A DNA stretch of 64,000 bases from REEB95 sp050729835. GTDB lineage: Bacteria > Pseudomonadota > Alphaproteobacteria > ATCC43930 > CGMCC-115725. The DNA is taken from contig JBOHLS010000010.1 of the NCBI GenBank assembly GCA_050729835.1, positions 1 to 64,000 of the forward strand, written 5' to 3'. Position numbers and translations under genes: made by a program. Of the stretch, positions 50,801 to 58,994 are shown piece after piece. Each line of letters begins with the position of its first letter. The stretch's first letter is position 1. Under the pieces are notes generated by a model that made no database searches, was not told the DNA's origin, and saw only the letters and a program-made list of their open reading frames with translations.

Positions 50801-51111
50801 TGCTACGGTCGTTCGATTACGCGGCCTGGACCGCGCTCGAACACGCCACCGCCAATCAGCCCGACCTGCGCAATGATCTGCTCAAGGCCGCCCTGTTGTG
50901 GCGGGACGACGCCATCCACGGCTTCCTCGACACCTACAGCCGCGCCATGGCCGGCTGCCAGCTGTGGCCGAACGACGACGCGTTCGCGCGCCGGCTGCTC
51001 GACCTGTTCCTGATCGAAAAGGCCGCGCTCGAAACTGCTTACGAGCTGGGGAACCGGCCGGATTGGATCGCCGTTCCATTGCGAGGGCTGAAGACACTGA
51101 CCACACCATGA
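47836..51111 (+). CDS. treS: fused trehalose synthase-maltokinase (TreS-Mak/Pep2)
   Basis: This 1091-residue protein joins two enzymes. Residues about 20-560 are TreS (interconverts trehalose and maltose): IIYELHVKAFFDANNDGIGD, the nucleophile in GFRLDAVPYLCER, FLAEANQWPEDV and LRNHDELTLEM. From about 590 onward is maltokinase, with LHGDYHLGQILVV as the kinase loop and VDFEGPP as the metal-binding Asp. It makes maltose-1-phosphate for GlgE. It overlaps glgE upstream, and glgB downstream as ATGA, so the trio is translationally coupled. Confidence 0.95.
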   Translation: MPDVTARTAIPEARVQADAPDWYKDAIIYELHVKAFFDANNDGIGDLPGLIAKLDYLQDLGVTAIWLLPFFPSPFRDDGYDVSDYRNIHPAYGTLRDFGQLVREAHRRGLRIIVELVVNHTSDQHPWFQRARRARPGSIYRDYYVWNETEDKYKGTRIIFNDTEKSNWTWDPVANAFYWHRFFSHQPDLNFDNPHVVRSMLNNMRFWADLGVDGFRLDAVPYLCEREGTSNENLPETHATIKQMRAQLDREFPNRLFLAEANQWPEDVKDYFGNGDECHMAFHFPLMPRMYTAIAREDRHPITDILRQTPEIPEQCQWSIFLRNHDELTLEMVTDSERDYLWSTYAADRRARLNLGIRRRLAPLMENDRRRIELMVSLLLSLPGTPILYYGDEIGMGDNIYLGDRDGVRTPMQWTPDRNAGFSRADPATLYLPPIMDAVYGYQAINVEAQSRSLPSLLNWMRRLIGVRKSLKVFGRGTLTFLYPSNRAVLAYLRQHEDFTVLCVANLSRSAQAVELDLSGFAGRIPVELLGQTSFPMIGDGFYTVTLQGHGFYWFQLAVPIQGPLTTVRTRDLDTLVALGGLATALEGRNRGIVERDILPPFLAEHRWFAHKSERTFVTALVWSATFHLGERDWLWAIAEAHGRHFTARYSLPLMDEWQPPTAPPPAATLAKLRHGPREGYLTDALHGEAFVGATIAAVRNGRTVETAQGRLVFQSAQAFAAQPWPEHPVIRIGGTEQSNSSAVVEGAAIVKFYRLVSPGIHPEIEMGTFLTERAQFKNAPPLLGHIALIEPDGRETALGVIHGWVQNQGDAWSYTLGYLARFLEESRVAPVVEPNTSNAAHAVYRSQIEQLALRTAELHRALDVEAGDDAFTVVRATPAEVAGWGDSIVRTVGETFDALTRGSARLLGETAALAADLLERKDAIVAQVRALAVADRDVVLSRLHGDYHLGQILVVKNDVDIVDFEGPPQLPLEHRRHKHSVIRDVAGMLRSFDYAAWTALEHATANQPDLRNDLLKAALLWRDDAIHGFLDTYSRAMAGCQLWPNDDAFARRLLDLFLIEKAALETAYELGNRPDWIAVPLRGLKTLTTP

Positions 51112-53315
51112 ACTCTGCACCGCCCTCCCTCGACCGCGAGGCCGATGCGATCCTTGGGGGCGATCACACGGACCCGTTCGGCTATTTGGGGCCCCATCCG
51201 GCGGGTTCGGGCTTCGTCGTGCGCGCCTTCCTGCCAGATGCGGTCGGCCTCGAGCTCATCGATCCGGCCAGCGGCCGCGCGCTGGCAACCGCGCGTTCGG
51301 TGCCCGGCAGCGGCGGGTTTTTCGTGGTTCCGCTGCCGGTGCGGCCACCGCGGCCATATCTCTTGCGCGCCGCGTGGCGCGACAGCGGCGCCGAGTTCGT
51401 CGATCCTTACCAGTTCGGGCCGTGGCTCGGGGAAACCGATCTTTATCTCCTGCGCGAAGGGACGCATCTCGAAGCCTATCGCCGCTTCGGCGCACACAGC
51501 ATCACGCTCGACGGCGTCGCGGGCGTCGTTTTTTGCGTCTGGGCGCCGAACGCCAAGCGCGTCAGCGTCGTCGGCGATTTCAACTTCTGGGACGGGCGAC
51601 GCCACGTCATGCGTCTCCATCCCGGCGCCGGCGTCTGGGAACTGTTCATTCCCGGCCTCGCCGAGGGCGTACGTTATAAATACGAGGTCAAGGCCCGTAC
51701 CGGCGCGATCCTGCCGCTCAAAGCGGATCCGTTGGCATACGCCGCCGAGCGGCCGCCGGCGACCGCGTCCCTGATCGCACGCATCGACCATCATCGCTGG
51801 AGCGACAACGCCTGGATGGAGCAACGCAGCGGGCGCAATCTTTATGCCCAGCCGATGGCGATCTATGAGGCGCATCTCGGCTCGTGGCGGCGACGCCCCG
51901 AGGAGGGCAACCGCTTCCTGACCTATCACGAGCTGGCCGAGATACTGGTGTCCTATGTCAAGGAGATGGGCTTCACGCATCTCGAGCTGCTGCCGATCAC
52001 TGAGCATCCCTTCGACGGCTCGTGGGGCTACCAGCCGACCGGGCTCTACGCGCCGACCAGCCGCTACGGCAGCCCAACCGACTTCCAGGCATTCATCGAC
52101 GCCTGCCACCGCGCCGAGATCGGGCTGCTGCTCGATTGGGTCCCGGGCCATTTCCCCAACGATGCGCACGGCCTTGCCGAGTTCGACGGCACGCATCTTT
52201 ACGAGCATGCCGATCCGCGCCAGGGCCTGCATCGCGACTGGAACACGCTCATCTACAACTACGGCCGTACCGAGGTCGTCGAATTCCTGCTCAACAGCGC
52301 ACTGCATTGGCTCGACCACTACCACGTCGACGGCCTGCGCGTGGATGCCGTCGCCTCGATGCTCTATCTCGACTATAGCCGTCAGCCCGGCGAGTGGGTG
52401 CCCAATCGTTTAGGCAGCAACGAGAACATCGAGGCGATCGGCTTTCTCAAGCGGCTCAACGAAGCTTGCTTCGGCCGCTTTCCCGGTGTCACCACGATCG
52501 CCGAGGAGTCCACGGCGTGGCCACTGGTGTCGCGGCCGACCTACGACGGCGGGCTGGGCTTCGGCTTCAAGTGGAACATGGGTTGGATGCACGACACGCT
52601 CGACTACATGGCGCTCGATCCGGTGCATCGCTCGCATCACCACGAACAGCTCACGTTCGGCCTGCTTTACGCGTTCAACGAGAACTTCATCCTGCCGCTG
52701 TCGCACGATGAAGTGGTGCATGGCAAACGCTCGATCCTGGGCCGCATGCCCGGCGACCGCTGGCAGCGATTCGCCAATCTGCGCGCCTATTACGCCTTCA
52801 TGTACGGCCATCCAGGCAAGAAACTGCTCTTCATGGGCAACGAATTCGCCCAGGAAAACGAGTGGAATCACGACCAGAGTCTCGACTGGCACCTGTTGGG
52901 CGACCCGATGCACAAGGGCGTCACGGCGCTGGTGCGCGAGCTCAATGCATTGCATCGGCGGCTGCCGGCGCTGCACGAGCTCGATCACGAGCGCGGCGGT
53001 TTCGAATGGATCGATGCCTCGGACCGCGCGGCGAGCGTGCTGTCGTTCCAGCGCAACGGCCGCACGCCCGGCGAGCACGTCGTCGTGATCGTCAATTTTA
53101 CCCCCGTGGTCCGTCAGGGCTATCGCGTCGGCGTGCCATCAGGCGCGACCTACCGGGAAATCCTCAATTCCGATGACCGCCGCTACGGCGGCAGCGGCGT
53201 GGCCAATGCCGGCACGCTGGCGCCGGAAGCGCTGCCGTGGCAAGGCCGCAGCCATTCGCTGGCTCTGACGCTGCCGCCATTGGCGGCGATCTTTCTTGCG
53301 CCCGCGACGGGCTAG
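51108..53315 (+). CDS. glgB: 1,4-alpha-glucan branching enzyme
   Basis: This 735-residue GH13 enzyme makes alpha-1,6 branches. It has the N1/CBM48 domains, then VVFCVWAPNAKRVSVVGDFN, AIYEAHLGSWRR, the nucleophile in LRVDAVASMLYLDYSR, the acid in TTIAEESTAWP and PLSHDEVVHGKRSIL. The start overlaps the treS-mak stop as ATGA. It works with GlgE to build branched glucan. Length is typical. Confidence 0.96.
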   Translation: MNSAPPSLDREADAILGGDHTDPFGYLGPHPAGSGFVVRAFLPDAVGLELIDPASGRALATARSVPGSGGFFVVPLPVRPPRPYLLRAAWRDSGAEFVDPYQFGPWLGETDLYLLREGTHLEAYRRFGAHSITLDGVAGVVFCVWAPNAKRVSVVGDFNFWDGRRHVMRLHPGAGVWELFIPGLAEGVRYKYEVKARTGAILPLKADPLAYAAERPPATASLIARIDHHRWSDNAWMEQRSGRNLYAQPMAIYEAHLGSWRRRPEEGNRFLTYHELAEILVSYVKEMGFTHLELLPITEHPFDGSWGYQPTGLYAPTSRYGSPTDFQAFIDACHRAEIGLLLDWVPGHFPNDAHGLAEFDGTHLYEHADPRQGLHRDWNTLIYNYGRTEVVEFLLNSALHWLDHYHVDGLRVDAVASMLYLDYSRQPGEWVPNRLGSNENIEAIGFLKRLNEACFGRFPGVTTIAEESTAWPLVSRPTYDGGLGFGFKWNMGWMHDTLDYMALDPVHRSHHHEQLTFGLLYAFNENFILPLSHDEVVHGKRSILGRMPGDRWQRFANLRAYYAFMYGHPGKKLLFMGNEFAQENEWNHDQSLDWHLLGDPMHKGVTALVRELNALHRRLPALHELDHERGGFEWIDASDRAASVLSFQRNGRTPGEHVVVIVNFTPVVRQGYRVGVPSGATYREILNSDDRRYGGSGVANAGTLAPEALPWQGRSHSLALTLPPLAAIFLAPATG

Positions 53316-53318
53316 CCG

Positions 53319-55391
53319 ATGACGCCGCGTCTCGGAACCGGTCGGCCCTATCCCCTCGGCGCGCATTTCGATTCGCGCGGCGCGAATTTCGCTCTGTTTT
53401 CCGCGCATGCGGAAAAGGTGGAGCTGTGCCTGTTCGACACGCACGGGCGGCGCGAGATCGATCGCCTGCCCTTGCCCGAGAACACCAATGGCGTCTGGCA
53501 CGGCCATTTGCCCGAGGCCTATCCCGGCCTGCTTTACGGCTATCGCGTGCACGGCCCCTACGCACCTGAGCATGGCCATCGTTTCAACCCATACAAGCTG
53601 CTGCTCGACCCTTACGCGCACGATATCGCCGGCGAGCTTCACCTGACCGACGCGCATTTCGGCTACCGCGTCGGCAGCCCGCGCGGTGACCGCTCGTTCG
53701 ACCGGCGCGACAACGCCCGCGCGATGCCAAAATGCCGGCTGGTGGAAGACAATTTCCATTGGGGCGACGATCGGCCGCCGCACCATCCCCTGTGCGACAG
53801 CGTCATCTACGAACTGCACGTCAAGGGCTTCACCAAGCGCCACACCGGCATTCCCGAGGCCATCCGCGGTACCTTTGCGGCGTTGCGCACGACCGAAGTC
53901 ATCGACCACCTGCGCCACCTCGGCGTCACCGCCGTCGAATTGATGCCGGTTCATTACGCCGTCGACGACCGCACCCTGCTCGAGCGCGGCCTGCGCAATT
54001 TCTGGGGTTACAACACCATCGGCTATTTCGCGCCCGACCGGCGTCTGCTCGGCGGTGGCGACGGCGAATTCAAGCGCACCGTCGCGGCGCTGCACGCCGC
54101 CGAAATCGAGGTCATCATCGACGTCGTCTACAACCACACGGCGGAGGGCAGCGAGCTTGGCCCGACGCTCTGCTTTCGCGGCATCGACAATCTCTCGTAC
54201 TACTGGCTGTCGCCCGACGATCCGCGCCATTACATGGACTTCACCGGCGTCGGCAACTCGCTGCGCATGAATCATCCGCGCGTGCTCCAGCTCGTCACCG
54301 ATTCGCTGCGCTACTGGGTCGAGGTCATGCACGTCGACGGCTTCCGCTTCGACCTGGCAACCGCGCTGGCGCGCGGGCCCAACGGCTTCGACCCGAACAG
54401 CAGCTTCCTCGACGCGCTGGGCCAGGACCCCGTCCTGGCGCAGGTGAAGCTGATTGCCGAGCCGTGGGACGTTGGCGAAGGCGGCTACCGGCTCGGCGGC
54501 TTTCCGCCCGGTTGGAGCGAGTGGAACGGGCGCTTTCGTGACGATCTCCGCCGCTTCTGGCGCGGCGACGGCGGCACCATCGGCGCCGTCGCGGCGCGCA
54601 TCGCCGGTTCGGCCGACTTCTTCCGCCACGACAACCGCCGGCCGTCGGCAAGCATCAACTTCGTCACCGTGCACGACGGTTTCACCCTCACCGACCTGGT
54701 GAGCTTCAACGCCAAGCACAACGAAGCCAATCGCGAGAACAACGCCGACGGTACCGACGAGAATCTGAGCTGGAATTGCGGCGCCGAGGGACCGACCGAC
54801 GACGCCGAGATCGTCGCCTTGCGCCACCGGCAACGGCGCAATTTCCTGGCGTCGTTGCTCCTATCGCTCGGCGTGCCTTTGCTGCTTGCCGGCGACGAGA
54901 TGGGCAACAGCCAAGGCGGCAACAACAACGCCTATTGCCAGGACAACGAGATCGGCTGGGTCGACTGGTCGGGCCTGTGGCAGCCGGGCAGTGATCTGAC
55001 TACGTTCGTCCGCCGCCTGATCGAGCTGCGTCATGACCGGCACCTGACGCGCGACCGCTTCCTGGACGGCAAGCCCATCCCCGACGGCCGCAAGGACATG
55101 ACTTGGCTTCATGCCGACGGCGCCGAAATGACCGAGGCCGACTGGCACGCGCCGGACGCTCGCTTCATCGCCGCGGTGTTCGACGCCACGCGACAACCGC
55201 TGATGCTACTGATGAACGGGGACACCAAGCCGGTGACTTTCACGGCACCCGAGACGCCCGGCGTCACGGCCTGGCGCGTGCGCGTCGACACCGCCGCCGC
55301 CAACGGTTTCGGCGACGCCGTTCTGGCGCCCGCCGACCGGCTCACGGTGCAGCCCCGCTCGCTGATGGCGCTGATCGGCGAAGAGACCTAG
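53319..55391 (+). CDS. glgX: glycogen debranching enzyme GlgX
   Basis: This 690-residue GH13 isoamylase-type enzyme removes alpha-1,6 branches. It begins three bases after glgB. Features include YELHVKGFTKRHTGIPE, FWGYNTIGYFAPDRRL, the nucleophile in VDGFRFDLATALAR, the acid in LIAEPWDVGEGGY and TVHDGFTLTDLVSFNAKHNE. It produces linear maltodextrins from glycogen, which feed the TreY/TreZ pair downstream. Confidence 0.96.
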   Translation: MTPRLGTGRPYPLGAHFDSRGANFALFSAHAEKVELCLFDTHGRREIDRLPLPENTNGVWHGHLPEAYPGLLYGYRVHGPYAPEHGHRFNPYKLLLDPYAHDIAGELHLTDAHFGYRVGSPRGDRSFDRRDNARAMPKCRLVEDNFHWGDDRPPHHPLCDSVIYELHVKGFTKRHTGIPEAIRGTFAALRTTEVIDHLRHLGVTAVELMPVHYAVDDRTLLERGLRNFWGYNTIGYFAPDRRLLGGGDGEFKRTVAALHAAEIEVIIDVVYNHTAEGSELGPTLCFRGIDNLSYYWLSPDDPRHYMDFTGVGNSLRMNHPRVLQLVTDSLRYWVEVMHVDGFRFDLATALARGPNGFDPNSSFLDALGQDPVLAQVKLIAEPWDVGEGGYRLGGFPPGWSEWNGRFRDDLRRFWRGDGGTIGAVAARIAGSADFFRHDNRRPSASINFVTVHDGFTLTDLVSFNAKHNEANRENNADGTDENLSWNCGAEGPTDDAEIVALRHRQRRNFLASLLLSLGVPLLLAGDEMGNSQGGNNNAYCQDNEIGWVDWSGLWQPGSDLTTFVRRLIELRHDRHLTRDRFLDGKPIPDGRKDMTWLHADGAEMTEADWHAPDARFIAAVFDATRQPLMLLMNGDTKPVTFTAPETPGVTAWRVRVDTAAANGFGDAVLAPADRLTVQPRSLMALIGEET

Positions 55392-55397
55392 GCTGCC

Positions 55398-57176
55398 ATG
55401 CGGCGCCAGCATCGCATGGCGTTCGGCGCTTCGCTCGATTCCCAGGGCGTGGCGTTTCGGTTGTGGGCGCCGGCAGCACGCCGCGTCGCGTTGCATCTGC
55501 CCGAGACGCGCCGCGACATCGCCATGGCGCGCAGCGACGACGGCTGGCACGAACTGCGGGTGCCCAACATGCTCGCGGGCACGGTCTATCAGTACCTAAT
55601 TGACGACGCGCGCGTCGTGCCCGATCCGGCGTCGCGCTTCCAGCCGAGCGACGTCGACGGCCCGAGCGAACTGATCGATCCCGAGACTTTCGATTGGCCC
55701 GACGGTGCGTGGCGTGGGCGGCCGTGGCACGAGGCGGTGATTTGCGAGCTGCATGTCGGCGCCTTCACGCGCGAAGGCACGTTCGCCGCGGCCGAGGCCG
55801 ATCTTGCGCGGCTTGCCGCCCTCGGCATCACGGCCGTCGAACTGATGCCGTTGGCGGATTTCGCTGGCAAGCGCAACTGGGGTTATGACGGCGTGCTGCC
55901 CTTCGCACCGGATTCGCGCTACGGCACGCCGACCGCGCTCAAGCGCCTCATCGCCGCCGCGCATGCGCTCGGCGTGATGGTCTTCCTCGACGTCGTCTAC
56001 AACCACTTCGGGCCCGAGGGCAATTACCTCGGTCTTTACGCGCCCGGGTTCTTCACCGCCGCACCAACCGGCTGGGGTTCGGCGATCAACTTCGCGGCGC
56101 GGCCTGTGCGCGATTTCTTCATCGAGAACGCACTCTACTGGCTGCTCGAATACAATTTCGACGGCCTGCGGCTCGACGCCGTGCACGCGATCCGCGACGA
56201 CAGCCGGCCCGAAATCCTCGAAGAGCTGGCAGCCCGCGTGCGTTTGGCGGTTCCGCTCGACCGTCACGTCCACCTCGTCGTCGAGAACGACGCCAACCAG
56301 GCGTGTTACCTGCGCCGCAACGCCGAGGGTCGCACTGTCCACTACAACGCGCAGTGGAACGACGATTTCCACCACGCCGCGCATGTCATCCTGACCGGCG
56401 AGACCGGCGGCTATTACGTCGATTTTGCCGCCAACCCGGTTGCCCGGCTCGGCCGCGCGCTCGCCGAAGGCTTTGCCTTCCAGGGCGAGCGGTCGGCCTA
56501 TCGCGCCGCGCCACGCGGTGAGGCGAGCGGCGACTTGCCGCCCACCGCGTTCGTCAATTTCCTCCAGAACCACGACCAGATCGGCAACCGCGCCTTCGGC
56601 GAGCGCTTGACCGTGCTGACCGAACCCGCGGCGCTGGCGGCGGCAACTGCGATCCTGCTGCTCGCGCCGGCGCCGCCACTGCTGTTCATGGGCGAAGAAT
56701 GGGATGCCGTGACGCCGTTCCTGTTCTTCTGCGATTTCGCCGGCGCGCTCGGTGCCGCGGTGCGCGACGGCCGGCGGCGCGAGTTTGCCAAATTCTCGGC
56801 CTTCGCCACGCCGGAAAGCGCCGCCCGCATTCCCGATCCATTGGCCGCCGAAACGTTTGCACGCAGCCAGCTCGGCGAGCGCCCGCCCGCCATGCCGGCG
56901 ATCCGTCGTCTGCTGGAAATCCGCCAGCACGAGATCGTGCCGCGCCTGCCGGGCACGCGTGGCGGCGCCAATTACACGGTCGAAGGGAGGTGTCTGGCGG
57001 TGGCGTGGCGGCTCGGCGACGGCAGTCGGCTAACGCTCGCTGCCAATCTCGACCGTGTGGCTGCGGCGTGGCCGTTGCTGCCATCCGTCGGACGCACGCT
57101 GTGGGACACCGAACGGCGCGACGGCATCCTGCCACCTTGGGCGGTGATCTGGACCCTGTCAGAGGCCGGGCGATGA
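55398..57176 (+). CDS. treZ: malto-oligosyltrehalose trehalohydrolase
   Basis: This 592-residue GH13 enzyme releases trehalose from maltooligosyltrehalose made by TreY. FGASLDSQGVAFRLWAPAAR starts the N-terminal domain; ELHVGAFTREGTFAAAEADL, the nucleophile in GLRLDAVHAIRDDSRPE, the acid in LVVENDANQACYLR, and NHDQIGNRAFGERL follow. It is six bases after glgX. The stop overlaps malQ as ATGA. Trehalose yield depends on treY, which carries an in-frame stop here. Confidence 0.95.
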   Translation: MRRQHRMAFGASLDSQGVAFRLWAPAARRVALHLPETRRDIAMARSDDGWHELRVPNMLAGTVYQYLIDDARVVPDPASRFQPSDVDGPSELIDPETFDWPDGAWRGRPWHEAVICELHVGAFTREGTFAAAEADLARLAALGITAVELMPLADFAGKRNWGYDGVLPFAPDSRYGTPTALKRLIAAAHALGVMVFLDVVYNHFGPEGNYLGLYAPGFFTAAPTGWGSAINFAARPVRDFFIENALYWLLEYNFDGLRLDAVHAIRDDSRPEILEELAARVRLAVPLDRHVHLVVENDANQACYLRRNAEGRTVHYNAQWNDDFHHAAHVILTGETGGYYVDFAANPVARLGRALAEGFAFQGERSAYRAAPRGEASGDLPPTAFVNFLQNHDQIGNRAFGERLTVLTEPAALAAATAILLLAPAPPLLFMGEEWDAVTPFLFFCDFAGALGAAVRDGRRREFAKFSAFATPESAARIPDPLAAETFARSQLGERPPAMPAIRRLLEIRQHEIVPRLPGTRGGANYTVEGRCLAVAWRLGDGSRLTLAANLDRVAAAWPLLPSVGRTLWDTERRDGILPPWAVIWTLSEAGR

Positions 57177-58981
57177 CGGACGACCGGGCCACCATGGCAG
57201 GCTTGATCGAGCGCGACTATTTCGATGCGCTCGGTCGCCACCACCGTATGTCGGATGCGGTTGCGGCGCGGCTGATCGCGGCGCTCGAACGCTCGCACAG
57301 CGCCGCGCACGCGCCACTCGTTCCGCGGCGTAACGTCCGGTGCTTTCAGCCCGATTGGCAGCGCGGCTGGGGCATCGCGGCACAGCTTTACGGTTTGCGT
57401 TCGGCACGCAACTGGGGCATCGGCGACTTCACCGATCTGCAGCGTCTGGTTGAGCTTGCCGCTGCCGCCGGCGCCGACTTCGTCGGCGTCAATCCGCTGC
57501 ATGCCCTTTATGCCGCCGATCCGGCGCGCATCAGCCCCTATTCACCGTCAAGCCGCGAATTCCTCAACGTACTCTACCTCGATCCGCTGGCGATGACCGG
57601 CTATGCCGATTCGGGCGCGGCACGCGCCGCCGTCGCCAGCCGCCGCTTCCAGGCGCTGCTGGGCGAGCAGCGCGCCAATCCGACCGTTTCCTATGCCGAG
57701 ATCGCCGCTGCCAAGCACGGCCTCTTCCGCGTGATCTTCGAGGCTTTCGAGCACCGCCTGCGCGCGGCGCCGCGCGACGGCGCGGCGCGTGATTTCGCCG
57801 CTTTCGTGCGCATGCGCGGCGCGCCGCTGCGCCGGTTCGCGACCTACCAGGCGCTGTCGTCGCTCGCCGGATTCGGCCCCGATTGGCTGAACTGGCCGGC
57901 GGAGTTCCGCGATCCGGCGGGCACGGCAGTGACGGAGTTTGCGGCGCATCACGCGCGCGAACTGCGCTATCACGCCTTCCTGCAATGGCAGGCCGACTGC
58001 CAGCTGGTCGCCTGTGCGGCGGCAGCCCGCGAGGGCGGCATGCGCGTCGGGCTCTATCTCGACTTGGCGCTCGGCTGCGCGCCCGACAGCGCCGAGGGCT
58101 GGGCCGGCCAGGCGGAAATCGTTCCCGATTTCCATGTCGGCGCGCCACCCGACGATTGGAACGCCAACGGTCAGGATTGGGGCCTCTTCGCCTACAACCC
58201 CAAAGCCATGGCGCATGCCGGCTGCGTCGACTATCGCCGCATCGTCGCCGCCAACATGGCCCATGCCGGCGCTGTGCGCATCGACCACGTCCTCGGCTTC
58301 AACCGGCTGTTTGTCGTGCCCGCGGGCGGGCAACCGGCCGACGGCGGCTATCTCCGGATGCCGTTCGATGCACTGAGCGCCGTGATCGCGACCGAGAGCG
58401 CTGCGCAGCGCTGTATCGTCGTCGGCGAAGACCTCGGCACGATGCCGCCCGACCTGCCATCGCGCCTCGCCGGCGCTGGCGTCCTGTCGTATCGGCTGCT
58501 CATCTTCGCGCGACACGACGGAACGTATCTCGGCCCCGCCGAATATCCGTACGATGCATTGGTCGCGTTGGCGACGCACGACCTGCCGACCTGGCAGGGC
58601 TTCTGGGATGGCCGCGACATTGCGCTCAAATATGCGCTCGGCCTCCAGCCCGCCGGTCTCACACCGGACCGGGCGCATGCGGCGCGCGCGGTGGAGCGTC
58701 AAGCAATCCGCGAAGCCTTCACGCGCGCCGGTCTCGACACCGGCGACAAGACCGCGCTTGCCGTCGCGGCGCATCGTTTTCTCGCGCGGACGCCCAGCCG
58801 GCTGGCGCTGGTGCAGCTCGAGGACCTGGCGCAGGAGACGGATCAGGTCAACCTGCCCGGCGCGCCGGCCGGCGCCTATCCCAGCTTCGCGCGCAAGCTC
58901 TGTTGCGATCTCGATTCCATCTTCGCCGATCCGACGGCGAACGCCATCCTGGCGGCGATGCGCGCCGAGCGGCCACGCTGA
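57173..58981 (+). CDS. malQ: 4-alpha-glucanotransferase (amylomaltase)
   Basis: This 602-residue GH77 enzyme moves glucan segments between chains and lengthens short maltodextrins. GWGIAAQLYGLRSARNWGIG and the NPLHALYAADPARISPYSPS segment are typical, with the nucleophile in RIDHVLGFNRLFVVP, the acid in VVGEDLGTMPPDLP and ATHDLPTWQGFW. It overlaps treZ by four bases. In this cluster it would raise small maltodextrins to lengths used by TreY. Confidence 0.94.
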   Translation: MTDDRATMAGLIERDYFDALGRHHRMSDAVAARLIAALERSHSAAHAPLVPRRNVRCFQPDWQRGWGIAAQLYGLRSARNWGIGDFTDLQRLVELAAAAGADFVGVNPLHALYAADPARISPYSPSSREFLNVLYLDPLAMTGYADSGAARAAVASRRFQALLGEQRANPTVSYAEIAAAKHGLFRVIFEAFEHRLRAAPRDGAARDFAAFVRMRGAPLRRFATYQALSSLAGFGPDWLNWPAEFRDPAGTAVTEFAAHHARELRYHAFLQWQADCQLVACAAAAREGGMRVGLYLDLALGCAPDSAEGWAGQAEIVPDFHVGAPPDDWNANGQDWGLFAYNPKAMAHAGCVDYRRIVAANMAHAGAVRIDHVLGFNRLFVVPAGGQPADGGYLRMPFDALSAVIATESAAQRCIVVGEDLGTMPPDLPSRLAGAGVLSYRLLIFARHDGTYLGPAEYPYDALVALATHDLPTWQGFWDGRDIALKYALGLQPAGLTPDRAHAARAVERQAIREAFTRAGLDTGDKTALAVAAHRFLARTPSRLALVQLEDLAQETDQVNLPGAPAGAYPSFARKLCCDLDSIFADPTANAILAAMRAERPR

Positions 58982-58994
58982 GGCCGGCGAGCCG